Positions 1 to 8,861 of a stretch of 39,849 nucleotides of DNA are shown in pieces; positions within the stretch are counted from its first letter, which is position 1, and each line of letters begins with the position of its first letter. The notes under the pieces are model-generated. The model worked only from the letters and a program-made list of their open reading frames with translations, made no database searches and was not told the origin of the DNA. The translations under genes and the position numbers were made by a program. The DNA is from an uncultured Ruthenibacterium sp. (lineage in GTDB: Bacteria > Bacillota > Clostridia > Oscillospirales > Ruminococcaceae): contig CAJUMH010000027.1 of the NCBI GenBank assembly GCA_910587145.1, positions 1 to 39,849 of the forward strand, read 5' to 3'.

Positions 1-74
1 GAACCGGAACCGAAACCGAAACGAACCGGAACGGAACCGAAATCGAACCGGAACCGGAACCGGAACCGAAACGG
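1..74. repeat. Degenerate GAACCG/GAAACG hexanucleotide repeat at window edge
   Basis: The first ~74 bases are almost entirely variations of gaaccg, gaaaccg and gaacgg. The tract continues to the window start, so its full length is unknown. It lies upstream of the promoter at 116-144. No coding function is visible. Confidence 0.8.
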
Positions 75-115
75 AACGCTCAAAACGGAAATTCGCTTTT
101 TTTCGCGGTTTTCCG

Positions 116-144
116 TTGTCATATTGACCGTTTGGTTGTATAAT
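116..144 (+). promoter_or_regulatory. Sigma-70-type promoter of the desulfurase-thiI-cinA cluster
   Basis: TTGTCA (116-121) and TATAAT (139-144) are separated by exactly 17 bp. The leader to the TTG start at 239 is about 90 nt. This is the only convincing promoter seen upstream of the cluster. Confidence 0.7.
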
Positions 145-238
145 AACTATATCTGTGGCCTTTCCGCGCGGCGGCCGCCCAACAGAACCCTGCGGCGCTG
201 CTTTCCGGCAGGCCCGCTGCAAAAAAGGAGGCCTTGCC

Positions 239-1375
239 TTGCATTATCTGGATAACGCGGCCACAACGCGTGTGGCCGATGCGGTGGCCGACGTGGCCGA
301 CGCCGTGCTGCGCGAATGTTTTGCCAATCCCTCCTCGCTCTATGCGTCGGGCGCGCGCAGCGAGGTGCTTGTTGCCAATGCGCGCGAAACGGTTGCCGCA
401 TCGCTTGGCGCGCGGGCGCAGGAGTTGGTATTCACCGCAGGCGGCTCCGAGGGCAACAACCTTGCCATCCTTGGCGCGGTGAAGGCGCGCGGCGCGTGGG
501 CGGACCATATCGTTGTAACAGGCTACGAGCACCCCAGTGTGCAAAATCCCATTGCGGCGCTGGAAAAAGAGGGCTGGCGCGTTACCGTAATGCCGCCCGA
601 TGAAAGCGGCCATATCGATGCGCAAAGCCTCATCGACGCTGTGGGGCCGAAGACGGCGCTGGTGGCTGCGATGCATGTGAACAACGAGATCGGTTCAGTG
701 CTCGACGTGCGGGCGCTGGCGCGTGCCGTGAAAGAAAAAAACGGCCGCGCAGCCGTGCATGTGGACGGTGTGCAGGCGTGGGGCAAGGTGCCCATTCGCC
801 TGAACGAAACGGCCATCGACAGCTATACGGTATCCGGCCACAAGATCCACGCGCCCAAGGGCGTGGGAGCGCTGTATCTGCGCAGGGGCTACCACATCGC
901 GCCTGTGTTTTTGGGCGGCGGGCAGGAGGCAAAACGCCGCCCCGGCACCGAAAATGTCGCCTATATCGCGGCGCTGGCGAAGGCTGCCGAGCGCATGGGC
1001 GCCGACGCCGCTGCGCGTGAAGCGCACATTGCCGCGCTGAACGCGCTGCTGTGGCAAAGACTGGCGGAGCTGCCGGGCATCACGCGCAACAGCCCGCCCG
1101 ACGCGCGGCCGGAACTTGCGAATTTTTCGGTGGACGGCATCAAAAGCGAGACGATGCTGCATTTTTTGGACAGCAAGGGCATTTGTGTTTCCAGCGGCTC
1201 GGCGTGTAGCCGGGGCGAGGCCAGCCATACGCTCACGGCCATGGGCCTTGCGCGCCGCCGCATTGATACGGCGCTGCGCGTCTCGTTTTGTGCCGACAGC
1301 ACGCCCGACGATGTAAACGCGCTGGCCGACGCGCTGGCCGAGGGCATCCGCACGCTGGCGAAGATGCGCCGGTAG
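239..1375 (+). CDS. nifS: Cysteine desulfurase (NifS/IscS family)
   Basis: PLP-dependent enzyme that takes sulfur from cysteine as a protein persulfide for Fe-S clusters or tRNA thiolation. The start is a TTG at 239, because AAGGAGG at 225-231 sits 7 nt before it and the protein then begins at the family's normal first strand, with DNAATT at residues 5-10. An upstream in-frame ATG at 155 would add 28 residues that do not look like the family. The PLP lysine is K202 in SGHKIHAPKG. The catalytic loop is SSGSACSRG with C323. At 378 aa the length is normal. The next gene is thiI, the usual sulfur acceptor, which suggests that s4U synthesis is one of its jobs. A GC-rich 228-bp gap separates the two genes; nothing recognisable lies in it. 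Confidence 0.93.
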   Translation: MHYLDNAATTRVADAVADVADAVLRECFANPSSLYASGARSEVLVANARETVAASLGARAQELVFTAGGSEGNNLAILGAVKARGAWADHIVVTGYEHPSVQNPIAALEKEGWRVTVMPPDESGHIDAQSLIDAVGPKTALVAAMHVNNEIGSVLDVRALARAVKEKNGRAAVHVDGVQAWGKVPIRLNETAIDSYTVSGHKIHAPKGVGALYLRRGYHIAPVFLGGGQEAKRRPGTENVAYIAALAKAAERMGADAAAREAHIAALNALLWQRLAELPGITRNSPPDARPELANFSVDGIKSETMLHFLDSKGICVSSGSACSRGEASHTLTAMGLARRRIDTALRVSFCADSTPDDVNALADALAEGIRTLAKMRR

Positions 1376-1603
1376 CGCCGGGCGCTTTGCACCGGCTGTT
1401 CGGTACGCCGGCCGAAGGGAGCAAAGAGCGCGGATGATTTAGGCCGTGGCCCGCGGGCGGATGGCTTTGGAAGCCCTTGAACCGGGCGAAACGGCCGCGC
1501 CGGCACCTTGCAGTGCACCGGGCGGCCGCGGCGGAATTTTGCTGCCGGGCGGCTTGCCCGCGCGGCAAAAGACGCCAGCGCATCAAAGAAAGGGAAGAAT
1601 CGC

Positions 1604-2776
1604 ATGAAGGAAATATTGCTTGCCTATCAGGGCGAAATGTCGCTGAAGGGGCTGAACCGTGCCGCGTTTGAAAGCGTTCTGCTCAAAACGATGCGCCGCC
1701 GGCTGAAGTCCCTGGGTGAATTCAAGATCTATAAGGCGCAGAGCACCATGTATGCCGAGCCGGGCGAAGGGGTTGACGTGGATGCGGCCGAGGAGCGGCT
1801 TTCCAAAATTTTCGGCATCGCGGCACTCAGCCGCGCGGCCGTCTGCGCAAAGGACTTCGACGAGATCCGAAAAACGGCCGTAGAATATCTGCGCGTGCCG
1901 CTGTGCTTGGCGCGCACGTTCAAGGTGAGCGCCAAGCGGTCGGACAAGGCGTTCCCGATGAACAGCATGCAGATTGCGCGCGAGCTGGGCGGTGTGCTGC
2001 TTGCCGCTTATCCGCACCTGAAGGTGGACGTACATCACCCGGAGGTGAACGTCACGGTGGAGATCCGCGATTTTGCGGCCTATGTACACGGCGGCAAAAG
2101 GCCCGGCGCGGGCGGGCTGCCGGTATCCACCTCCGGCAAGGCGATGATGATGCTCTCGGGCGGCATCGACAGCCCCGTGGCAGCATATCTGATGGCGAAG
2201 CGCGGCCTTTCGCTGGCGTGCGTTCACTTTGCGAGCCCGCCTTACACCAGCGAGCGCGCCAGAGCCAAGGTGCTGACACTGGCCGAAAGGCTGACGCCGT
2301 ATACGGGCAATTTGGACGTGTACGTGGTGCCGTATACCGCCGTGCAGGAGCATCTTCGCGACAACGCGCCGGACGTGCTGTTCACGGTGCTCATGCGCCG
2401 CAGCATGCTGCGCATTGCAAATTTGCTGTGCGCAAAGGAGGAGGCGCAGGCCGTCATCACGGGCGAGAGCCTTGCGCAGGTGGCCAGCCAGACGCTGTGG
2501 GCCATCGCCTGTACGGACGCCGCGCAGACACTGCCCGTTCTGCGCCCGTGCATCGGCATGGATAAAACCGAGATTATGGAGCTTGCGCGCCGGATCGATA
2601 CCTATGAGACGAGCATTCTGCCTTACGAGGATTGCTGCACAATTTTTACGCCGCCGCACCCCAAGACAAAGCCGCAGCTTGGCGAGATCGAGGCGGCCGA
2701 GGCGGCGATGCCCGGCCTTGCGGCACTGGAGGCGCGGGCCGCCGGGGAAGCGGAGCGCATTGCCGTTCATTTGTAA
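1604..2776 (+). CDS. thiI: tRNA 4-thiouridine synthase ThiI
   Basis: Uses ATP and sulfur handed over by a cysteine desulfurase to make 4-thiouridine at position 8 of tRNA. The start is the ATG at 1604, with a purine-rich AAAGAAAGGGA just upstream and the typical opening MKEILLAYQGEMSLKG. The N-terminal ferredoxin-like and THUMP regions cover about residues 1-165. The PP-loop ATPase motif SGGIDS is at 185-190. A C-terminal YEDCCTIF segment (Cys344/345) is followed by PPHPKTKP. At 390 aa it ends after the PP-loop domain, so it is the short form without a rhodanese domain, common in Firmicutes. That form presumably takes its sulfur directly from the adjacent desulfurase (family knowledge). Confidence 0.95.
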   Translation: MKEILLAYQGEMSLKGLNRAAFESVLLKTMRRRLKSLGEFKIYKAQSTMYAEPGEGVDVDAAEERLSKIFGIAALSRAAVCAKDFDEIRKTAVEYLRVPLCLARTFKVSAKRSDKAFPMNSMQIARELGGVLLAAYPHLKVDVHHPEVNVTVEIRDFAAYVHGGKRPGAGGLPVSTSGKAMMMLSGGIDSPVAAYLMAKRGLSLACVHFASPPYTSERARAKVLTLAERLTPYTGNLDVYVVPYTAVQEHLRDNAPDVLFTVLMRRSMLRIANLLCAKEEAQAVITGESLAQVASQTLWAIACTDAAQTLPVLRPCIGMDKTEIMELARRIDTYETSILPYEDCCTIFTPPHPKTKPQLGEIEAAEAAMPGLAALEARAAGEAERIAVHL

Positions 2777-2829
2777 GAGCGTTTTTTGCTCTGATAAGAG
2801 CGTTTTGCATCAAAAAAGGGGGGGATCCT

Positions 2830-4152
2830 GTGGAAGCAGAGATCATTGCCGTCGGCACAGAGCTGCTGCTCGGCGATATCCTGAATACGAACGCCCGGTT
2901 TTTGAGCCGGGAACTGGCGGGCCTTGGCATTTCGGTGCATTTTCAAACAGTGGTGGGCGACAATCCCGGCCGGCTGGAAAGCGTGGTGCAGATGGCGCGT
3001 GCGCGCAGCGATCTGCTGGTTTTTTCCGGCGGTCTTGGGCCGACAAAGGACGATCTGACAAAAGAGACCGTCGCACGCGCGTTCGGCGATCCGCTGCGTC
3101 TGGATGCCGAAGAGCTGGAGAAGATCCGCGCGTTTTTTACCGCGGCGGGGCGCACCATGCCGGAAAACAACCGAAAGCAGGCGATGACGCCCGTGTATGG
3201 GCGCAAGATCCCCAACGAAAACGGCACCGCGCCCGGCATGATCTTTGAAGACCGCTTATCGCCCGGCAAATACGCCGTGCTGCTGCCCGGCCCGCCGAAG
3301 GAATTGCAGCCGATGTTTTTGAACGGTGTAAAGCCGTGGCTTGCCGCCATGAGCGACAGCGTGCTGCATTCCCTGACGCTGCGCGTTACGGGCATCGGCG
3401 AGAGCCATCTGGAAAGCAAGGTGGGCCCGCTGCTGCAAAACGCAAACCCAACGGCCGCCGTGTATGCCAAGACGTCGGAGGTGATCCTCCGCATCACCGC
3501 AAAGGCGGAAGACGAGGCGGCGGCCGAGCGGATGTGCCAAGAGTACGCGCAGCATTTTTACAAGGCGCTGGGAGACTGCGTTTATGCGGTGGATAAGGAT
3601 TCTCTGGAGCAGGTGGTGGTGGAGACGCTGGCCGCGCATGGCCTGACGGTGGCCACGGCGGAGAGCTGCACCGGGGGGCTGCTGTCGCAGCGCATTACGT
3701 CCGTGCCGGGCGCGAGCGAGGTATTCGCCTACGGCGCGTGCACCTATGCAAACGGGATCAAGCAGAAGATGCTTGGCGTAAAAGCCGAAACATTGGCGCA
3801 ATATGGCGCGGTTTCGCCCGAGACGGCTGCCGAAATGGCGCGCGGCGTGCGCGCGGCGGCCGGGGCCGATTTTGGCGTGGGGATCACGGGCATTGCCGGG
3901 CCGGGCGGCGGAACGCCCGAAAAGCCCGTAGGGCTGGTGTATGCAGCCGCGTGCAGCGGCGATATTACGTATGTGCAGCGGCTCGTTGTGCCGGGGCGCA
4001 CACGCGAGGTGGTGCGCATTTCTGCCACGCAGCGCGCGCTGGAAATGGTGCGGCGGCTGGCACTCAAGCTGCCGCAGCCCGGGTGCGCGGCCTTTGCGGC
4101 GGAGCAGCCCGCGCATATGCCCGCCGAACAGGCGCCGGCGCACAACGGATAA
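2830..4152 (+). CDS. cinA: CinA, competence/damage-inducible protein with nicotinamide-nucleotide amidohydrolase domain
   Basis: The family repairs the pyridine-nucleotide pool: the C-terminal domain deamidates NMN, and the N-terminal molybdopterin-binding-like domain is linked to ADP-ribose/NAD turnover. The start is the GTG at 2830, after a G-rich AAAAAAGGGGGGG site. The MoCF-like domain covers about residues 1-170, with VGTELLLGD and FSGGLGPTKDD. A KH-like linker covers about 183-267. The CinA C-terminal domain covers about 268-415, with the conserved TAESCTGGLLS (S279) and GITGIAGPGGG. The last ~25 residues form an Ala/Pro-rich extension that most relatives lack. The protein is 440 aa. 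The gene starts 53 bp after thiI and is probably co-transcribed. It is the apparent parent of the next gene. Confidence 0.95.
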   Translation: MEAEIIAVGTELLLGDILNTNARFLSRELAGLGISVHFQTVVGDNPGRLESVVQMARARSDLLVFSGGLGPTKDDLTKETVARAFGDPLRLDAEELEKIRAFFTAAGRTMPENNRKQAMTPVYGRKIPNENGTAPGMIFEDRLSPGKYAVLLPGPPKELQPMFLNGVKPWLAAMSDSVLHSLTLRVTGIGESHLESKVGPLLQNANPTAAVYAKTSEVILRITAKAEDEAAAERMCQEYAQHFYKALGDCVYAVDKDSLEQVVVETLAAHGLTVATAESCTGGLLSQRITSVPGASEVFAYGACTYANGIKQKMLGVKAETLAQYGAVSPETAAEMARGVRAAAGADFGVGITGIAGPGGGTPEKPVGLVYAAACSGDITYVQRLVVPGRTREVVRISATQRALEMVRRLALKLPQPGCAAFAAEQPAHMPAEQAPAHNG

Positions 4153-4328
4153 TGCCACAGCCGCAAAAAGCCCGGCCGTAAGAGACGCCGGAGGACTTGG
4201 GCCCGAAGGGGGACCGGATAAAAACAAGCGCCCACAGGCGGGGGCGGCGGGATCTGCAGGCAACCGGCATACAGGGCGCTGCCTGCGCAAAACCGCGCCG
4301 AATGCATGGGCGGGAAGGGATTACTATC

Positions 4329-5423
4329 ATGCAGCAGTCAATGGAAAAAAACGTGGAAAAGCAGATGATCATCCGCACGTTCGAGCCAAATCTCGACCAG
4401 CTGAAGCAGACGGCGCGCCAGCTTGCGCACATGCAGGATGTGAGCCTGAACCTGTACGGACAGGCCAGCGAGGTTTTGATCGTTGTAACGGCGCGCGCCT
4501 TTGCGCAGGCCGCCGCTACCGAGCTCACCGAGAGCGTGGCCGAGCAGTTCGAGCTTTCGCTCGGCGATACGGTTTACGGCCGGGGCAAGGGCAGCCTTGC
4601 GTATTTTACGGCAGGTGAGCTGATCGAACATGAAGCCAACATCGCCGCGGCGGATGCAGAAACCGGCGCGCTGCTGGAGGAAGAGTTTTCACACACCAAG
4701 CGCGGCCCCTCGGTGTTCGATTTCGGCGAGGGCAGCTACCACGACAGGCGTTTTTTAAACAAAGTGCAGGCCGCCGAGGAACGCTATGCCGACGAAGGCG
4801 ATGCCGCGCAATCCGTTGCGGCGCGCGCCGTTGCGGCCTCAAAATACGGCCACGCAGATTTCGGTGCCGCGGTGATGGGCATCGGCTCGGGAGAAGCTGT
4901 ATATATCGCCGTGGCGTACCGGGGCTATGTGTACCTGCGCCGCTTTAAAGATAGCGATACGGCATCCAAAAGCGCCGCGCTGATGATGTTGGATCTGATC
5001 CGCCGTCTGATGAAAAAACAGCCGGTGAACAATGCGCGGATGTTTAAGGCCTATTCCGATTTTGACTGGAACGAACCGATCACAAGGAAACGCGCAAATC
5101 CCTATCTTGCGCCGATCATTGTGCTGGCCGTGCTGCTTGTGCTGCTGGCCGGCGCCTGCTGGTATTTCTTTACGCATTATTCCCTGGGCGGCGGACAGGG
5201 AAGCTCGCTGCCCGCGGATAACTCCACAGGCGCGAGCGTGCCCGCCGCGCCGGATGTGCAGGCGCCCGCTCCCTCTGTGCCGCAGCCTGCCGGCGACGGA
5301 AACACCTCCGGTGCGGACAGCACGGTTCCCCCGGCGGCAGACAGCGTACAGCCGGCAGACAGCACGCCGACGGCGTCCGACGGCGCACAGGCAGGCGGCA
5401 ATGTTGTGCAGCCGTTTGCATAA
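4329..5423 (+). CDS. Membrane-anchored CinA-like (degenerate) protein with Pro/Ala/Ser-rich tail
   Basis: 364 aa; the ATG at 4329 follows GGGAAGGGA at 4311-4319. Residues 42-98 align without gaps to the KH-like region of the neighbouring CinA (residues 211-267), with about 20 identities counted by eye. Shared pieces include SEV, AAA, LGD-VY and SL. Residues 106-130 and 174-231 match the CinA C-terminal domain: the parent's AESCTGGLL becomes ADAETGALL, ADFG is kept, and the closing RRL helix is kept. The serine of the ESCTGG motif is therefore Ala110, so amidohydrolase activity is unlikely. One transmembrane helix covers about 259-283. A low-complexity tail follows (about 284-364), expected outside the cell by the positive-inside rule (RKR at 253-255). 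Function is unknown; a ligand sensor or anchored scaffold is possible. The paralogy is my inference from pairwise comparison within the window. Confidence 0.75.
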   Translation: MQQSMEKNVEKQMIIRTFEPNLDQLKQTARQLAHMQDVSLNLYGQASEVLIVVTARAFAQAAATELTESVAEQFELSLGDTVYGRGKGSLAYFTAGELIEHEANIAAADAETGALLEEEFSHTKRGPSVFDFGEGSYHDRRFLNKVQAAEERYADEGDAAQSVAARAVAASKYGHADFGAAVMGIGSGEAVYIAVAYRGYVYLRRFKDSDTASKSAALMMLDLIRRLMKKQPVNNARMFKAYSDFDWNEPITRKRANPYLAPIIVLAVLLVLLAGACWYFFTHYSLGGGQGSSLPADNSTGASVPAAPDVQAPAPSVPQPAGDGNTSGADSTVPPAADSVQPADSTPTASDGAQAGGNVVQPFA

Positions 5424-5477
5424 ATTGATGGATTGATTCCATAAAGTAAAATTTAATTTACATAAAGGAGAATGCAG

Positions 5478-6206
5478 ATGAAACCGGTGATCGGGATCGT
5501 TTCCTCCTGCACGCACGAGCTGCACCCTATGTATACCACGGGGCGGGACTATGTGCTTTCGGTGGAGCAAGCGGGCGGCCTTGCGCTGCTGCTGCCCGCT
5601 GTGCCGGACGCGGTGAACGACAGTATGGCGCAATGGCTGGCGCTGTGCGACGGCTTTTTGCTGGCGGGCGGCGGGGACGTTGCCCCCACCTTTTACGGGC
5701 AGAGCCCGCTGCCGCAGGTAAAAAGCACCGATCGGCTGCGAGACCAGGTGGAGATGACGCTTTGCCGCGCGGCACAGCAGCACGGCAAGCCCGTGCTGGG
5801 CGTTTGCCGCGGCGTTCAGGTGCTGAATGTGGCGTTCGGCGGCACCCTTTGGCAGGATATCCCCACGCAATGCCGGGGAGCGATCTGCCATATGCAGGAT
5901 ATGAGCGCGCGCGGCGAGCTGTTTCACAGCCTGATGATCGAGCCGGACAGCCTGCTGGGGCGCGTGATGGGCACGGGCCGGCATGAGTGCAATACCTTCC
6001 ATCATCAGGCGGTGCGCGAGGTGGCGCCGGGCTTCGCGGCCGTTGCACGCACACCGGACGGTGTTACTGAGGCCATTGAGCGCATGGACGGCCTGGCGAT
6101 CGGTGTGCAGTGGCACCCGGAAAACCTCTGCGCGCAGTATGCCGATCACTCCGCGCTGTTTGCGTGGCTGGTGAATACGGCCGGGCAGTGCGCGCAGGCG
6201 GAGTAA
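5478..6206 (+). CDS. Class I glutamine amidotransferase-like hydrolase (peptidase C26, gamma-glutamyl-GABA hydrolase type)
   Basis: Hydrolyses gamma-glutamyl amides; PuuD of the putrescine pathway is the best-known member. The start is placed at the ATG at 5478 (MKPVIGIVSS), because AAAGGAG at 5464-5470 is 7 nt upstream. The ATG at 5472 is only one base from that site. The nucleophile is C110 in VLGVCRGVQ, and the catalytic His/Glu are H213 and E215 in QWHPE. At 242 aa the length is normal. No other polyamine gene lies nearby, so the substrate is open. It converges on rplA across a shared terminator. Confidence 0.88.
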   Translation: MKPVIGIVSSCTHELHPMYTTGRDYVLSVEQAGGLALLLPAVPDAVNDSMAQWLALCDGFLLAGGGDVAPTFYGQSPLPQVKSTDRLRDQVEMTLCRAAQQHGKPVLGVCRGVQVLNVAFGGTLWQDIPTQCRGAICHMQDMSARGELFHSLMIEPDSLLGRVMGTGRHECNTFHHQAVREVAPGFAAVARTPDGVTEAIERMDGLAIGVQWHPENLCAQYADHSALFAWLVNTAGQCAQAE

Positions 6207-6242
6207 AGCGGAAAAACGGCAAAACAAAAAAGGAATAAAAAA

Positions 6243-6270
6243 GGTGCGGCGTAAGGCCGCACCTTTTTTA
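6243..6270. terminator. Bidirectional intrinsic terminator between the C26 hydrolase and rplA
   Basis: Perfect 8-bp stem ggtgcggc (6243-6250) / gccgcacc (6256-6263) with loop gtaag. It is followed by a T-run on the plus strand and preceded by an A-run, so it should work in both directions. Confidence 0.9.
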
Positions 6271-6282
6271 TAAAGCAATTGT

Positions 6283-6978
6283 TCAGCCACCGAAGCGGGT
6301 GCCGTTCAGCTTTACGCCGGGGCCCATGGTGGAGGCCACGGTAACGCTGCGGATATACTGGCCCTTGGCCGCCGCAGGCTTTGCCTTGACGATCGCTTCC
6401 ATCACGGTGTCCAGGTTCTGCTGCAGCTTTTCGGCGCCAAAGGAAACCTTGCCGATGGGCACGTGGATGATGTTCGCCTTGTCCAGACGGTACTCGATCT
6501 TGCCGGCCTTGGCCTCGCTGACGGCGCGGCCCAGATCGGGCGTCACCGTGCCGGCCTTGGGGTTCGGCATCAGGCCGCGCGGGCCGAGGATGCGGCCCAG
6601 ACGGCCAACCTGCCCCATCATATCGGGCGTAGTGACGAGTACATCAAAATCGATAAAGCCTTCGTTCTGGATCTTTGCAATCAGGTCGGCATCGCCCACC
6701 ATCATTGCGCCGGCCTCCTCGGCGGCCTTGGCGGCGTCGCCCTTGGCAATGGCAATAACGCGCACGTCCTTGCCGGTGCCGTTGGGCAATACCACCGCGC
6801 CGCGCACCTGCTGGTCGGCATGGCGGCTGTCTACGCCGAGGCGAACATGCAGCTCTACGGTTTCGTCAAACTTCGCGCGGGCGGTCTGGCAGCACAGCGC
6901 CAGCGCCTCCTCGGTATCGTACAGCTTGGTACGATCGACAAGCTTTTTGCTGTCGATATAATGCTTTCCGTGTTTCAT
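6283..6978 (-). CDS. rplA: 50S ribosomal protein L1
   Basis: 231 aa, full length, binds 23S rRNA at the L1 stalk. It opens MKHGKHYIDSKKLVD and carries the conserved L1 signature LGRILGPRGLMPNPKAGTV in the middle. AGGAGG lies 4-9 nt before the ATG. It is the last gene of the rpmG-secE-nusG-rplK-rplA operon. In many bacteria L1 represses rplK-rplA translation by binding the mRNA leader. The rplJ-rplL-rpoB genes that usually follow are absent here: a terminator and a convergent gene come next. Confidence 0.98.
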   Translation of the reverse strand: MKHGKHYIDSKKLVDRTKLYDTEEALALCCQTARAKFDETVELHVRLGVDSRHADQQVRGAVVLPNGTGKDVRVIAIAKGDAAKAAEEAGAMMVGDADLIAKIQNEGFIDFDVLVTTPDMMGQVGRLGRILGPRGLMPNPKAGTVTPDLGRAVSEAKAGKIEYRLDKANIIHVPIGKVSFGAEKLQQNLDTVMEAIVKAKPAAAKGQYIRSVTVASTMGPGVKLNGTRFGG

Positions 6979-7041
6979 AATATCCTCCTGTGGTAATACG
7001 GAATGATCCTCCCACGTATGGTGAGGTTTCTTATGCAGACG

Positions 7042-7467
7042 TTAATCGGTAACCGTAACGCCCATGCTGCGGCAGGTACCGGCGATCATGCTGACAGCCG
7101 ATTCCAGGTTCGCGGCGTTCAAATCGGGCATTTTGGTGGTGGCGATCTCTTCCAGCTGCTTTTTGGTGATGGACGCAACCTTTGTTTTGTTGGGCACGCC
7201 CGAGCCGCTCTCGATGCCGACTGCCTTTTTGATGAGCACAGCCGCCGGAGGGGTTTTTGTGATGAAGCTGAAGGAGCGGTCTGCATAGACCGTGATCACG
7301 ACAGGGATGATATAACCGATGTCTTTTTGTGTGCGCTCGTTGAATTCCTTCGTGAACGCCATGATGTTCACGCCGTGCTGGCCGAGCGCCGGGCCGACGG
7401 GGGGAGCCGGAGTCGCTTTACCGGCCGGGATCTGGAGCTTGATATACCCCGTTACTTTCTGAGCCAT
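7042..7467 (-). CDS. rplK: 50S ribosomal protein L11
   Basis: 141 aa. The start at 7467 is preceded by GGAGG and gives the standard MAQKVTGYIKLQIPAGKATP opening. The N-terminal domain includes the Pro-rich helix PAPPVGPALGQHGVNIM. The C-terminal rRNA-binding domain ends in GTCRSMGVTV. L11 forms the GTPase-associated centre with 23S rRNA. The 254-bp gap to nusG holds a short hairpin, ccggctt/aagccgg at 7660-7677. This gap is the place where an L1 autoregulatory leader would be expected; the link between the hairpin and L1 is only a guess. Confidence 0.98.
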   Translation of the reverse strand: MAQKVTGYIKLQIPAGKATPAPPVGPALGQHGVNIMAFTKEFNERTQKDIGYIIPVVITVYADRSFSFITKTPPAAVLIKKAVGIESGSGVPNKTKVASITKKQLEEIATTKMPDLNAANLESAVSMIAGTCRSMGVTVTD

Positions 7468-7721
7468 TTTCTTGTGCACCTCCAAAAATTGTGGTTCGTT
7501 GCGGGCGACGGCCGGATGCCGCGCCCTCCCACGAGCGCGCAAAGCACTTTTGCGCGCTCTGCGAGGCCGCCGTGCAGATCTGCGCCGCACACGGGGAGCC
7601 TCTTATAAGAACCGCGCCCGTTTGCCTGCGGGCGAGCGGTATCTTATCGGGAAATCGATCCGGCTTCTCAAAGCCGGTTTCGGGCAAATTGCGGTCTTGC
7701 CAACGGCAAAGCGCGCGCCGC

Positions 7722-8252
7722 TTACAAAGGCTTTACCTGAACAAAATCCAGCTCCGCCGGCGTTTCGCGGCCAAACATGGAAACCTTCACGTTCACCTTG
7801 CGCGCATCGGTATCGATGCCCTCCACAATACCGATAAAGCCCTCCAGCGGGCCGCCGATGATCTGCACGTTGTCGCCCACGGCGTAATCGAGCGTTACCG
7901 CGCGCACATCCACGCCCAGCTTATCCACCTCTTCGGCGGTAAGGGGAATGGGCTTCGACGACGGGCCTACAAAGCCCGTAACGCCGCGCGTATTGCGCAC
8001 GATATACCAGCTGTCGTCCGTCATCACCATTTTTACAAGCACGTAGCCGGGGAAAAGCTTGCGCTCTACCTCGCGCTCCTTGCCGTCCTTGATGTCGGGC
8101 ACCAGCTCGACGGGAACCTTTACCTCCTGGATCAGATCCTGCAGGCGGCGGTTCTCGATGATGGTTTCCAGATTCTGGGCCACTTTGTTTTCATAGCCGG
8201 AATAGGTATGCACCACATACCAGCGCGCCTCGGTATCTCTGTCCTGCGCCAT
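7722..8252 (-). CDS. nusG: Transcription termination/antitermination factor NusG
   Basis: 176 aa. The N-terminal NGN domain begins at RWYVVHTYSGYENKV. The C-terminal KOW domain includes VGDNVQIIGGPLEGFIG. It binds RNA polymerase and couples transcription to translation or to Rho. It lies in the classic order secE-nusG-rplK-rplA. Nothing is missing or unusual in it. Confidence 0.97.
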   Translation of the reverse strand: MAQDRDTEARWYVVHTYSGYENKVAQNLETIIENRRLQDLIQEVKVPVELVPDIKDGKEREVERKLFPGYVLVKMVMTDDSWYIVRNTRGVTGFVGPSSKPIPLTAEEVDKLGVDVRAVTLDYAVGDNVQIIGGPLEGFIGIVEGIDTDARKVNVKVSMFGRETPAELDFVQVKPL

Positions 8253-8346
8253 GCTTCAAAACCCCGCTTTCAAGCCTTGCTGCCCGCCGGTGTGCGGCGG
8301 ACGCCGTTTCGGGTTTGCCCCGTGCAGTTTGCGCAAACGGGCGCGG

Positions 8347-8598
8347 CTACGCGGCGTTCGTTTGCAGCAGCGTGCTCAGCCCAAAGCCGAACACTGCGTC
8401 GAGCACCATGATCAGCACTGCGGCCACGAGCACAACGACCAGCACCACAAGGGTGTTGTTCATGATCTGCTTTTTCGACGGCCACACAACCTTCTTCATT
8501 TCGCTGACAGTATCGCGGAAAAACTTCGCGATGCGCCCGAAGAAGCCCTTCACTTTGGCGAAAAAGCCTTTGGACTTTTTCTCAGTCTTATCAGCCAT
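8347..8598 (-). CDS. secE: Preprotein translocase subunit SecE
   Basis: 83 aa. A Lys-rich N-terminus is followed by the family signature FRDTVSEMKKVVWPSKKQ and a single transmembrane helix (about residues 48-68). This is the one-helix Gram-positive form of SecE, which clamps SecY. It lies between rpmG and nusG in the conserved order. Confidence 0.96.
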   Translation of the reverse strand: MADKTEKKSKGFFAKVKGFFGRIAKFFRDTVSEMKKVVWPSKKQIMNNTLVVLVVVLVAAVLIMVLDAVFGFGLSTLLQTNAA

Positions 8599-8616
8599 GC
8601 TGCTTGTCCGCCTTTC

Positions 8617-8766
8617 TTACTTGGTCTCGCGGTGAACCGTATGCTTTTTGCAGAAGCGGCAATACTTCTTCATCTCAAGCCGGTCCGGGCTGTTCTTCTT
8701 GTTCTTCTTGGTGTTGTAGTTGCGCTGTTTGCACTCCGTGCAGGCAAGAACAATTTTTACACGCAT
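8617..8766 (-). CDS. rpmG: 50S ribosomal protein L33 (zinc-binding form)
   Basis: 49 aa from the ATG at 8766, with GGAGG just upstream. Two CXXC pairs (C9/C12 and C36/C39) show the zinc-containing variant. It is the first gene of the secE-nusG operon, a common arrangement in Firmicutes. Its stop is 18 bp before the secE start. Confidence 0.96.
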   Translation of the reverse strand: MRVKIVLACTECKQRNYNTKKNKKNSPDRLEMKKYCRFCKKHTVHRETK

Positions 8767-8861
8767 TGTTTCGGCACCTCCATCTAATAGCCTCCCTCTT
8801 ATGGCAGGCGGCGCATCGAAAAATGCGCACAAAAAAACAAACCTGCAAAAGAGGTATCCTT

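Noticed and set aside
1583..2770. 395-residue minus-strand open frame opposite thiI
   Set aside because: Its composition (Arg/His/Gln-rich) is that of an antisense shadow in high-GC DNA; thiI has all of its motifs on the plus strand.
5170..5442. Minus-strand open frames opposite the Pro/Ala/Ser-rich tail of the CinA-like protein
   Set aside because: High-GC antisense shadows with no start signal; the plus-strand frame has a clear ribosome site and domain similarity.
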